This document shows positions 41,974 to 50,669 of a stretch of 64,000 nucleotides of DNA, one piece after another. The stretch is from contig NZ_MASW01000008.1 in NCBI RefSeq assembly GCF_003202285.1, positions 1-64,000 on the forward strand, written 5' to 3'. A model generated the notes under the pieces. That model did no database searches and was not told the origin of the DNA. It saw only the letters and a program-made list of their open reading frames with translations. A program made the position numbers and the translations under genes. Origin of the DNA: Prauserella muralis. GTDB lineage: Bacteria > Actinomycetota > Actinomycetes > Mycobacteriales > Pseudonocardiaceae. How positions within the stretch are numbered: position 1 is the first letter of the stretch; every line of letters begins with the position of its first letter.

Positions 41974-42783
41974 ATGCCGGACGATACGCAAGCCGTCTCC
42001 CGTGTGCTGGTGCCATTGGACGGCTCCGACGAGGCACAGCGGGCACTCCTGCCCGCACTGCGGGTTGCCCAGACGCTGGATTGCCCCATAGAGCTGGTCA
42101 CGGTCTACGACCCGGTCAACGGACGCTGGGCCCGTGACCTCGACGACATCGCCGAGCAGCTGCCCTACGACCAGGTCGAGGTCGCTGTCGTCGGCGCCGG
42201 ATGGCCGGGCGAGGTGATCGCCGACATGGCCGGTGAAGAACCCGGAACTCTGGTCTGCATGTCGGCGCAACACCGCGACGAGGTTGACCGCCTCGTCCTC
42301 GGCAGCGTCTCGGCGCATCTGCTGCGCACCAGCCGCGCGCCGACCCTGGTGGTCGGTCCCGGCTACGAGCTTTCGCGACTGCCCCGGCGTTATGAACGTC
42401 TCGTGGTCTGTCTCGATGGCTCCGGCCGTGCCGAAACAGCCCTCGCGGTCGCCACCACGTGGGCCTGCCTCTTCGCTACCGAGGTCGAGCTCGTGCACGT
42501 CGCGTTTCCGAGAGAAACCCCGGGAAACCTGGAAGCTCTCGGAGCGGGCCTGTCCCGAGCTGCCGACGCACTGGCCGATGACGGTGTTCAGGCCAGTGCC
42601 ACCCTGCTCACCGGCGACAATCCCGCCGCCAGTATCGCCGAGCTGCTCCAGTCCCGCCCGGCCACACTCGCGATCACCGCCACACACGGGAGTACCGGGC
42701 TCACCCGACTCCTGCTGGGCAGTGTCACCACAGAACTGCTCACGCGCAGTCCCACCCCCGTCCTGGTCGCTCCCGTCACCTGA
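41974..42783 (+). CDS. Tandem-domain universal stress protein
   Basis: 269 residues, two UspA folds. Domain 1: VSRVLVPLDGSDEAQRALLP, TLVCMSAQHRDEVDRLVLGS and VSAHLLRTSRAPTLVVGPG. Domain 2: RLVVCLDGSGRAETALAVAT and ATHGSTGLTRLLLGSVTTEL, a well-kept G-x2-G-x9-G(S/T) ATP motif. GGAGG precedes the ATG. The Rv1733c-like gene follows in the same direction after about 107 bases. The promoter must lie in the 90 bases shared with the divergent antiporter. Confidence 0.9.
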   Translation: MPDDTQAVSRVLVPLDGSDEAQRALLPALRVAQTLDCPIELVTVYDPVNGRWARDLDDIAEQLPYDQVEVAVVGAGWPGEVIADMAGEEPGTLVCMSAQHRDEVDRLVLGSVSAHLLRTSRAPTLVVGPGYELSRLPRRYERLVVCLDGSGRAETALAVATTWACLFATEVELVHVAFPRETPGNLEALGAGLSRAADALADDGVQASATLLTGDNPAASIAELLQSRPATLAITATHGSTGLTRLLLGSVTTELLTRSPTPVLVAPVT

Positions 42784-42889
42784 ACGCATCTCCCCAGGGC
42801 AGCGGTGATCAACATGTCCGATGCCCGTGTCAGTCGTACCCTGAAAGGTGGCTTCAACCGGCGATCGGGACCGGAGGAGGTCGCCCGGC

Positions 42890-43489
42890 ATGCCCGATAC
42901 CTCCATGTACCTGTTGCGGCTCGCCCGGCGTCTCCGCCCGGGGCGAAGCCCTGTGGCGCGAGGCTCCGACCGAATCGAGGCCGCTGCTCTCGTGATCGTT
43001 GTGCTGCTGTCGCTGCTGACCATCCCCGTTGTCGTTACTCACGGGCAGCGCAGCTACGCACACAACCGCCAGATCGCCGAGGAAGCGATGGCCAGCCGGT
43101 ACGAAACCACGGCCACCCTGCTCGCCGACGCCCCATCGAGACCCCGAGCTGGGCGCGGGCCAGTCAGTGAGAACGGCACGCGCGCGCAGGCCCGGTGGAC
43201 CACATCCGAGGGCATCGAGCTCACGGGGGCTGTCCCGGCCAGTTCCGGGATGTCCGCGGGCAGCGAGGTACCGATCTGGATTGACACTGCTGGCGAGGTG
43301 ACGTCGTCACCCGCCACGCCGCAGGACGCCGCCGGTCATGCCGCAGCCACCGCCATCGCTACCTGGCTGATTGTGGTCGGCGCGTTGTCGGCCGCCTTCT
43401 GGCTCCTGCGGGCAGGACTTGACCAGCATCGCTACGCCCACTGGGCACACGAGTGGGCACGCCTGAACACCGGCCACGGCCCGCCCTGA
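42890..43489 (+). CDS. Rv1733c-like two-helix membrane protein
   Basis: 199 residues from the ATG at 42890, with GGAGGAGG upstream. A basic N-terminus (LRLARRLRPGRSPVARGSDR) leads to a membrane helix IEAAALVIVVLLSLLTIPVV; an extracytoplasmic middle part of about 100 residues follows, then a second helix ATAIATWLIVVGALSAAFWL and a short tail. This matches the Rv1733c family of the mycobacterial dormancy regulon in order and spacing. Function unknown. Its place beside universal stress genes fits a hypoxia/stress set. Confidence 0.78.
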   Translation: MPDTSMYLLRLARRLRPGRSPVARGSDRIEAAALVIVVLLSLLTIPVVVTHGQRSYAHNRQIAEEAMASRYETTATLLADAPSRPRAGRGPVSENGTRAQARWTTSEGIELTGAVPASSGMSAGSEVPIWIDTAGEVTSSPATPQDAAGHAAATAIATWLIVVGALSAAFWLLRAGLDQHRYAHWAHEWARLNTGHGPP

Positions 43490-43524
43490 ACGCCCCAACC
43501 GCGACGACGGCGCGCGGGCCGCGT

Positions 43525-43695
43525 CTAACCCCAGGACAAGGTCGTGTACCAGAACGTCAGCACCGCACCCGGCCCGAGCAACACACAGAGACCAATACCG
43601 CCGTAAAACGGCTTGTCCTTCACGAGCATCGCCACCATCAGCACGGCCGCGGCCACGAGCGAAATGATCAACAGTGCCAGCACGACAACAGACAT
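43525..43695 (-). CDS. Small two-helix membrane protein
   Basis: 56 residues: MSVVVLALLIISLVAAAVLM, then VAMLVKDKPFYGGIGLCVLL and GPGAVLTFWYTTLSWG. Two membrane helices joined by a KDKPFYGG turn. ATG at 43695 with GGAGG seven to eight bases upstream. Family not recognised. The good RBS and uniform hydrophobicity support a real gene. Confidence 0.65.
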   Translation of the reverse strand: MSVVVLALLIISLVAAAVLMVAMLVKDKPFYGGIGLCVLLGPGAVLTFWYTTLSWG

Positions 43696-43875
43696 GTTTC
43701 GGTCCTCCAGGAACCAGGGGTAGAGCCGGATAACGCCGCCATCCGCCCAGCACATGGCGGGCTGAACGCACCCAGGACAGTGGTTAAGAGAATTACGGGA
43801 TCACCGGCCCGCTCTCGATGGGGCCAGGCAGCACAGTCACGTCGCAGAATGCGCGCAGCAGCGACGTGAACAGCG

Positions 43876-44247
43876 TCAGGCTTGGATCGTTCCGTTCACG
43901 CGGACCGGGGGCGCCCGACACGATTGCCGTGTCGACGCCGCAGCCGCTATCCCTCCAGCGCCGACCTTGCCGGCCGAGCATCGCTGCAGGGAGCATCCAC
44001 GGTTCGTGCCCGGGCCCACAGCCCAGCAGGTCTCCGGTAGCGCCGTGGCCAGCACATGTCGCGCCGCCTCCGACAGGTGCGGCCGGTCATGAAGACCTTT
44101 GTCCGGCGACGGCACAGGCGACGCGGATTCGCCAATCACCGACACCGGGTGCTGCCCGGCAAACCCGCCGTCGGTGCTGTGCGCTGGAGCCGCACTCATC
44201 CCGAGCAGCATCACCAGCAGAGCAAGCACGAGCCCGAATCGGCCCAT
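43876..44247 (-). CDS. Possible small secreted protein
   Basis: About 123 residues from the ATG at 44247: MGRFGLVLALLVMLLGMSAA followed by PAHS, a good Sec signal peptide. The mature part is polar, with RPHLSEAARHVLATALPETC and further cysteines (CWAVGPGTNRGCSLQRCS). After about residue 85 the codon pattern weakens; another frame (43793-43996) could hold the end, so a frameshift is possible. No family recognised. Confidence 0.4.
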   Translation of the reverse strand: MGRFGLVLALLVMLLGMSAAPAHSTDGGFAGQHPVSVIGESASPVPSPDKGLHDRPHLSEAARHVLATALPETCWAVGPGTNRGCSLQRCSAGKVGAGGIAAAASTRQSCRAPPVRVNGTIQA

Positions 44248-44387
44248 CCTCGCCCGTGCCTGCACCCGACCGGCTCCTCAACAACGAAACATCCTTGGCC
44301 GACACACCCTACGGGCAACGTCAGAAAAGTCGAGGCGCACCCTCACAGGCTGGTCCAGAAACATCCGGCGGAGCCTCACAGCTCAGC

Positions 44388-45047
44388 CTAGCGCCGCGCC
44401 ACAGACACAGACCGGCCCGCGGCCCAGCGTGCGTAGACCGACATCGTGACGGTCAGCGTCACCGCCGACAGCAACGGCACCAGAACCGGCGCCAGCGGCA
44501 GGACATCATAGAGCCCGACCACACCGCCTGAAACCACCGCCGCGGCGAGAATGGCGACAAGTGCCGCCGACCACCGGTACCGTGCGACCGCGAAGGCCAC
44601 GACCCCCGCCATCGGGACAGTCAGAACAACAACCGCGGACAGCACCCACGACGCCCACACCACCCAGACCACAGTGAGCCCGCTGCTCACGAGGATCGCC
44701 ACCGACACCAGAAGCAGGGCTGTGTGCGGCAGGACTGTATCGCGGGCACGTCGGAGCCGCGGCACCGTCACCAGCACAACAAGGTGCGCGACGACCCACC
44801 CCCCAATCGGCAGCAGCAACGCAACCGATGATGAAGGCCTGCAAGACCACAGGATCGACCCAGAGGTGTCGGTGCATTCAGCTGTCGCGGACGACAGAAT
44901 GACCATCGTCGTCACCGCCACGGTCAGCGCCCCCATCACCGCGGCTCCGGCCACCACCGTCAGCCCACCGCGGCCATCTGGCAGCTGCGACGCGCCCTTC
45001 TCGCTCTGGCCGTCCTCCATGTCGTCATCGTCGCATCTCACCGTCAT
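44388..45047 (-). CDS. Unknown polytopic membrane protein
   Basis: 219 residues from the ATG at 45047 (MTVRCDDDDMEDGQ); starts at 45119 (GTG) and 45020 are possible because no clear ribosome-binding site marks one. About six membrane helices: LTVVAGAAVMGALTVAVTTM, VALLLPIGGWVVAHLVVLVT, LPHTALLLVSVAILVSSGLT and others, with one extracytoplasmic loop having two cysteines (AECTDTSGSILWSC). Family not recognised. Confidence 0.6.
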   Translation of the reverse strand: MTVRCDDDDMEDGQSEKGASQLPDGRGGLTVVAGAAVMGALTVAVTTMVILSSATAECTDTSGSILWSCRPSSSVALLLPIGGWVVAHLVVLVTVPRLRRARDTVLPHTALLLVSVAILVSSGLTVVWVVWASWVLSAVVVLTVPMAGVVAFAVARYRWSAALVAILAAAVVSGGVVGLYDVLPLAPVLVPLLSAVTLTVTMSVYARWAAGRSVSVARR

Positions 45048-45221
45048 GCACGCCGCGGACAACCTCGGCACCGCCGCCACCGACAACCCGAGTTGGGCAG
45101 CGCCCGCGGCGACCAGCACGTACGGTGCGCCTCGTCTCGATGCTCGACAAGATTGAAAGGCCGCCGACCACCAGGACGAGCCGATGGTCTATCGCCCCGG
45201 CGGCATCCCACGAGTGCCCGA

Positions 45222-45737
45222 CTACTGCGCTGATGCCCCTGCCTGGGCGTAGCGTCGGATTCTTGTGATGTCCTCGGGAAAGGCGCCTGTCCAGTCCTGC
45301 GCTAATGGGTTCCATGCTGCGGATTGATGACGTTCGCCGTTCAGGGGAAGCGAGGGGTCGACAACGGCGGCATAGGTCAGCCCGAGCGTGGGTGTCCAAT
45401 CCGAGCGGTAGGAACGGACGGTCACCGCAGCAGGGAGTTCGAGGAGGTCGGCGGCCATCCCCGTTTCCTCCTCCAGCTCACGGCGCGCTGCCTGTCGAGG
45501 TGTCTCTCCTCGTTCGACCATTCCTCCAGGGACAACCCAGCCCCGCCACCGGTGGCGGACAAGAAGGATGTGCTGGAAGGTGCTGTCAAAGGCCCAGACG
45601 TCGGCGGCAAAAGGGGCCATGGGGCCGTGGCACGCGTTCTTCAGCCACATTCTTGCGTCGTCGAACTCGAACTCCGCGAGACCGGCGTCGACGATGGCCG
45701 CGTGCAGTGTGTCCGGACCAGGGGCGTGAGGGGTCAC
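45222..45737 (-). CDS. Intact Nudix hydrolase carried by the island
   Basis: 171 residues. N-terminal cap LHAAIVDAGLAEFEFDDARM, then HILLVRHRWRGWVVPGGMVE and the Nudix box GGMVERGETPRQAARRELEE-ETG; C-terminal VRSYRSDWTPTLGLTYAAVV and a FPEDITRIRRYAQ helix. Family members hydrolyse nucleoside-diphosphate-linked compounds; the substrate here is unknown. It is a paralogue, not a copy, of the Nudix gene that the island interrupts, and has the same length. GTG start at 45737, ten bases after the DUF6262 stop. Confidence 0.9.
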   Translation of the reverse strand: MTPHAPGPDTLHAAIVDAGLAEFEFDDARMWLKNACHGPMAPFAADVWAFDSTFQHILLVRHRWRGWVVPGGMVERGETPRQAARRELEEETGMAADLLELPAAVTVRSYRSDWTPTLGLTYAAVVDPSLPLNGERHQSAAWNPLAQDWTGAFPEDITRIRRYAQAGASAQ

Positions 45738-45746
45738 CGATCCAGG

Positions 45747-46214
45747 CTAGAGCGGGCGGGTTTGCCGATGACCTCGTGCACGCTCGATGCCACGAACAGG
45801 TGAAGATTCGGACCTGGCTGCTCTGGTATCCATTGAGGTCACTGGAGGTTGTTTGTCAAGCCTCTTCCTCAGCGTCAGGTTCTCGTGGTAGAGGTCGGCG
45901 GTCACGCTAGCGAGCGCATCGAGCTTCCCCTGCAGTTCGGTGACGGCCCGCTTTTCGGCGCGTAGCGCGGCTGTGAGTGCCTCGATCTTCTCGTCCCGAC
46001 GAACCTCACCGGTGGAGCGCAGGACCGGCCGGGCAACTCGGGTGTCCCACTCGGCCAGAATCTCGCCAGCACGGTGAACGGTGGCATGGCTGACGCCCGC
46101 TTCGCGGGCCAGATTTTCTTTGGTCAGTGCGCCGTCTGTGTGGATCGGAACTCCGTCGAGCAGTCGTTGTATCGCTGCTCGGAGCTTGGTCTCGGTCGGG
46201 GGCGAGACGGCCAT
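45747..46214 (-). CDS. DUF6262 family protein (recombinase-associated, TnpC-like)
   Basis: 155 residues. ETKLRAAIQRLLDGVPIHTD, then LTKENLAREAGVSHATVHRA is a helix-turn-helix, followed by a helical, probably coiled-coil region EKIEALTAALRAEKRAVTEL. Such proteins accompany Tn554-like recombinase sets. ATG at 46214 overlaps the stop of the third recombinase (TGATG); AAGGAG lies upstream. The last 30 residues (Arg/Ser-rich) may be read-through past the ancestral end. Confidence 0.82.
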   Translation of the reverse strand: MAVSPPTETKLRAAIQRLLDGVPIHTDGALTKENLAREAGVSHATVHRAGEILAEWDTRVARPVLRSTGEVRRDEKIEALTAALRAEKRAVTELQGKLDALASVTADLYHENLTLRKRLDKQPPVTSMDTRAARSESSPVRGIERARGHRQTRPL

Positions 46215-48684
46215 CAGGGGCGCTCCTTGGTCAGCCAGGTACCGGTGATCAGCCGGACTTCGGACAGGCGGTTCTCGAGGGCTGCGCGGCGGGGTGTGGC
46301 CAGCCGCGGGTCGCGGAGCATGCGCGTCAGATCGGCGTCCTCGGCGAGCCAGACTGGGCCGTGCTTGTCCTGGTCTACTGCCGAGTTTCGACACCGTGCG
46401 GGCTGGCAGGCTCCCAGGACGGGCGTTTTCCCTCGCTGCCCTTCGGGTAGCGAGTTCTGGCATTCCGCCTGAGCGGGGTCCCAGAGACAGTGGTTGACCG
46501 TGCCGAAATGCAGGTCAGCAAACTCATCCCGTAACAGCAGGACCTCGATTTGCTCGTCAGCGAGTTGAGCTCGCAGAGCTGGGGCTCTGTTCATCGTCGC
46601 AATCACGTTGTCGAGGCCGGAGTGGAGCTTGGCCGCTGCGGGACCGACTGCGACGTCGGTGCCGGACCGGCGGGATTTGAGGAGTTCGACGAGTCGCCCA
46701 GCGGCGGCGAGTTCGAGCTGGTTGTCGAACTCCTTGGCCCAGTGGGTATCCATGCGGGAGTAGCCCTGGGTGATTCGGTTGGCCAAGGTACGACGGGCCA
46801 GGTGCTTGAGTTGATGGCCGAGGGCGATCTCGGAGTCGGGCTCTTGACTGCAGATGATCGACATGGTTCTTCGGAACATATGCGGACGGATGCGGCCGGC
46901 CGGGATCTCTTCCAAACCCGTTCGTTCGAGGGAAGCGTTGACTCCCGCGACGAAGAAGTCGATCTCGCCGGCGGCATCGATTCCGCGCACCGTGTCCTCG
47001 TTGTGAGCGGTCACCCTGGGCGGATCGAGAGCGACGAACAGGTGAGTGTGATGCCAGGACAACCGGTCAAGAACTGCCAGAGTTTCGACGACCGGCGCGC
47101 TGATCCACCAGTTGAGTTCCGGTTGCGCCGGGTCGTGCTGAGCTTTCGGGACTTGACTGCGGGCGCTCCGTAATAGGCAGTGAGGGATCCGCGCTCGATT
47201 TCCTGGATCTCTGAGTCCCGCATCATCGTCAGTCCTGCCATGAACACATAACATGCCGCCCTGACCATGCGGATTTCGTCCGCGAGTTCCTCGACGCTGA
47301 TCTGGCCGCGCCACGGCCGCGTGGTTCCGTCCTGACGGGTGACTGAGGTGAAGTCCTTGCAGGGCATCGGAAGTGAGCGGGTCGTCATGGTTCCGGCGAG
47401 CTTCTGTACCCGCCCGGCCGCGGCAGCGTCCTCGACCTTCTGTCTGCGCGCGGCGCTAGTCACGGAGCGCTGTGTAAAGGGTGCTGTGCCCGCGGTGCCG
47501 TAGATCAGTGCTTCCAGTGCAGTCCAAATGATCGTTCCAGGTTCGAGGTCGGAGCGCGGCGCACGTGGCTGCTTGGTGCGGATTGGGATCAGGTTGTCGG
47601 GATTGGTAAGCCAGTCGTCGAGAACCTGATCGAGTGCAGCTGTGCTTCGGCCGAGGTAAATGGCGGGATGGTTGACCACGTCGGTCCGGGCCCGCATCTC
47701 TGACCAGGAGTAGGCCTGTACCTGCCCCCGTTCCACGGCTCGAAGGACGGCGTCTCGCCGGCGCTGCGCCGCTCCCTTCCTTGTGGTCTGGAAGAGCCCC
47801 GTGTTGGTGCCGCCTGTGATCGTCAGCGCGAGATGATGCCAGATCGGCTCCCCAGCCGACTTCGTCTGGTGGTCGTACTTGTGGACTGGAACGAGGTTGT
47901 CGGGGTTCGCGAGCCAGTTGTCCACCAGCTCGTCGTTTCCCGCCGGAGTGCGGAAGGCCGGTCGACGTTCAGGGCTGTCGCCAGGATCTGGTTGCTGCGC
48001 CAGCTGATCGCGTAGGTCGAGGATGTGCGGCGAGAACTCGTGGATGTAGGCCCATGCGGCCCGCAGAAGCGGCCACCACGTTGATGGCGGTATGGATGCC
48101 GTCGACGGAGTATCGCTGCGGTGCCTGATCTCCCGGAAAGTATCGGTGTTCCACAGCCCTTGAGCCATGCCGCCGTGAGTGAGTACCGGCGCGAGCGTCG
48201 AGAGCCAGCTCAGCGCCGTCGCGTCGGGTTTGAGCGCGTTCGCCCTGGCGGTGATGTGTTCCACGAATCCGGCCCAGTCTTCTTCGCGCCAGGCCGCGAT
48301 GTCGGCGGGCATGTCGTTGGCCAACGCCCAGGCAGCGAGTTTGCCCAGTGTGTAGGCGCATTGCCGGACCGTGCTGTGCGCCGCCGGCTCGGCGACAAGA
48401 GCGATCCCCGCGTCCCGAATGACTTTGTGCGTGGGGTTGAGCATGCTGAAGCAGATTTCCCGGATCCGCAGGTTCCAGACGGAATCGATCACCGTGAAGT
48501 TGACCTTCCACGCCGCCGGGCGGACGTTGCTCGGACGGCGAATACACCCGAAACTCCAGGACCTGCTCTCGCCGAACTCGGGAATAGGGACGCCTTCCAC
48601 GAGCGGGTGGCCGGATCCGAAGACCGCCTCATCAGCGGAAACAAGGGTGGAAGTCACTGCCGTCGGCTGGGGCGTCGTGCTCAC
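46214..48684 (-). pseudogene. Third tyrosine recombinase of the set, with one frameshift
   Basis: From a GTG at 48684 (GTGA overlap with the preceding recombinase) the frame runs 500 codons, to MMRDSEIQEIERGSLTAYYG with the first catalytic Arg; a single missing base near 47152 then shifts frame. The continuation is AQHDPAQPELNWWISAPVVE, HMFRRTMSIICSQEPDSEIA (His-x-x-Arg), and RTLANRITQGYSRMDTHWAK with the Tyr nucleophile. The restored protein is about 820 residues. The shift lies in CGAAAGCTC, not in a homopolymer, so real mutation or assembly error are both possible. Confidence 0.85.
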
Positions 48685-50669
48685 CGGTCATACTCCGTCC
48701 TCATACCCAGCGGCAGGTCCAGCCGCAGCCCCTGGTCGCCTATCGCTTCGTGGGCGTCGTGGAGCTGCTGTGCTGTGCATTCCGCGAACACCTCGGCCAG
48801 GGCTGTGGCCTGGGTCCCCCAGATTGCCGTCCAGCGGATCGGGTCCAGGGCGTCGCGCATCCGCTCGATGTGGGCTGCCAGCAGCAGCAGCCTCGGCAGC
48901 TGCGAGATGAATACGACGGCGTTGCGGCAGATCATGCACATCGCCGGGGCGACGTGGCAGGGCTTCCCGCCAGGGGTGAATGGCGAATCGTAGGGATCAC
49001 GGCAGTGAGTCAGGCCCATGTCGTACTCCCCGGCGCGCATCGCGGCGGCGTGTTCCACAGTCATCCCCGCGGCCTCGGCGACCTCGGGTTCGGCCAATCG
49101 ATGCTCTGCTTGAGTGTCGAGGAGCATCGGCTTGGTCGTGATCGTGTGGAAGACGCGTTCTTGTGCGCGGTTGATGGATCGTCCGGCGAGTGTTAGCGCC
49201 GTCGTTCCGTGGGCGTAATGGTGACGGAAGACCTCGATGTGATGGTCGTCCGCCGCCACATCGGTGAGGGTTCCGCCGAGGGCGGCCACACGGGCGGTTT
49301 TCACGGTCTTGCGGAGCCTTCGGGCGTAGTGCGGCTGAGAGATCGCCATAGCGGGTGTGCCGTCGTCGTTGCGATGCCAGCTGATCCACGCGCTGAACCC
49401 GTTGTGGTCCTCAGTCCATGTGGCGACTCTGGCCCGCATAGTGGTCCTGGGACGGCCCGCTTCGACCGCGAGGAACAGCACGTCCTCGGAGTCGAACGAT
49501 TCGCGTGCCTGCCAGGTGACCTCCATCAACCGCCGTAGGAGCCCACCGACATCCCACCTGCCGACGGCAAGATACACCTCGCTTCCGGTGTCCCCATCCA
49601 GATCCGCGACATCGCCTGTGCTGGCCTTGCTATCAGGAAGGTCCGGGTGGAAATCAGCCCGGATGCGATTCGCGCGGAGTTTGGTCTGCCGCACTCGCAC
49701 GCCCGCGTCAGAGAACTCCAGGTCCGCCATACGCAGGTCGAGGAGTTCCTCGGGGGTGCAGTCGGCCATGCCCAGCAGCAGGAGTACCCGGAAGGGCTGC
49801 AGGTCCTGCTCGGACGGGAACAGCAACCGGTTGATCGCTTTCAAGCAGGCATAGACTCCACGTTCCCTGCCAGGCGGGTTCGCTTCGATAACGTCCTTGA
49901 TCGGCTGCGACCACGATGACGAATTCATGGGCAGGTGCTCGAGGAGATCTGTGGTCGTCAGAAGGCGATGCTTGGCGGCCCAGACCAGGTTGGCGAGGTC
50001 ATGCCAGCCTTCGCGGCGGGGGTCAGCTCCGGATCTCAGCAGATGCTGCCCCCGAGTGAGGCGTTTCTCCAGTGCCCGGACGTCGGCCCTTGCGGCCTCC
50101 TGCAGTGCCAACCGTTCCTCGTTGGAGTATTCGTCAAGGACCGCGTTGGGGCGGCGCTTGTATGTCGGAGGCCCCGCCGCGCGACGACGAAGGGTCTCCG
50201 GAACATTCGGGTCGCGCTCCGCACGCATATCGATCAGCGCCAGCACAGCCGCGGCCTTGCGGTAGGGCTCCGCTGATCGCAGCCCGTGCCGCCTCCGCAG
50301 ATCTGCCTCCCAGCAGAAGAGGGCTTCGATCAGATCGATTTTCATCCCGGCCAAACGCGCCTCTGCAGGCTCGCACCCGACGGTCGGCAAGTGTTCATCG
50401 AGGAACGTTCCCAGCTCCCGCACGGCCGTGAAATAGCAATCGGGCTTGCGCAGCGAGACCCGATGGGCGTACGCCACAGCCTCGTCCGCCAGCTCCGCGA
50501 CCAGGACGGAACATCGGAACAGGGAGGGGGCGATACTCAACCGCACCGTTCGCCCTCGCCGTTCCCGGACTATAACCCGGTCCCCGATCCTATCGGAGTT
50601 GGCGGGTTTCACTTCTGGCACCACCATCGTACGTGGGCGCGAAGCACGTTCGCCTCTGCGGGCCATCAC
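48681..50669 (-). CDS. Second tyrosine recombinase of the set
   Basis: 662 residues. N-terminal core-binding region (ELADEAVAYAHRVSLRKPDC); catalytic part with LLLLGMADCTPEELLDLRMA, YARRLRKTVKTARVAALGGT, IEVFRHHYAHGTTALTLAGR. The C-terminal tail has CHVAPAMCMICRNAVVFISQ, a probable metal-binding knuckle. It is degenerate compared with simple XerC/D proteins. ATGA overlap with the first recombinase and GTGA overlap with the third, so all three are translationally coupled. Confidence 0.85.
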   Translation of the reverse strand: MMARRGERASRPRTMVVPEVKPANSDRIGDRVIVRERRGRTVRLSIAPSLFRCSVLVAELADEAVAYAHRVSLRKPDCYFTAVRELGTFLDEHLPTVGCEPAEARLAGMKIDLIEALFCWEADLRRRHGLRSAEPYRKAAAVLALIDMRAERDPNVPETLRRRAAGPPTYKRRPNAVLDEYSNEERLALQEAARADVRALEKRLTRGQHLLRSGADPRREGWHDLANLVWAAKHRLLTTTDLLEHLPMNSSSWSQPIKDVIEANPPGRERGVYACLKAINRLLFPSEQDLQPFRVLLLLGMADCTPEELLDLRMADLEFSDAGVRVRQTKLRANRIRADFHPDLPDSKASTGDVADLDGDTGSEVYLAVGRWDVGGLLRRLMEVTWQARESFDSEDVLFLAVEAGRPRTTMRARVATWTEDHNGFSAWISWHRNDDGTPAMAISQPHYARRLRKTVKTARVAALGGTLTDVAADDHHIEVFRHHYAHGTTALTLAGRSINRAQERVFHTITTKPMLLDTQAEHRLAEPEVAEAAGMTVEHAAAMRAGEYDMGLTHCRDPYDSPFTPGGKPCHVAPAMCMICRNAVVFISQLPRLLLLAAHIERMRDALDPIRWTAIWGTQATALAEVFAECTAQQLHDAHEAIGDQGLRLDLPLGMRTEYDR

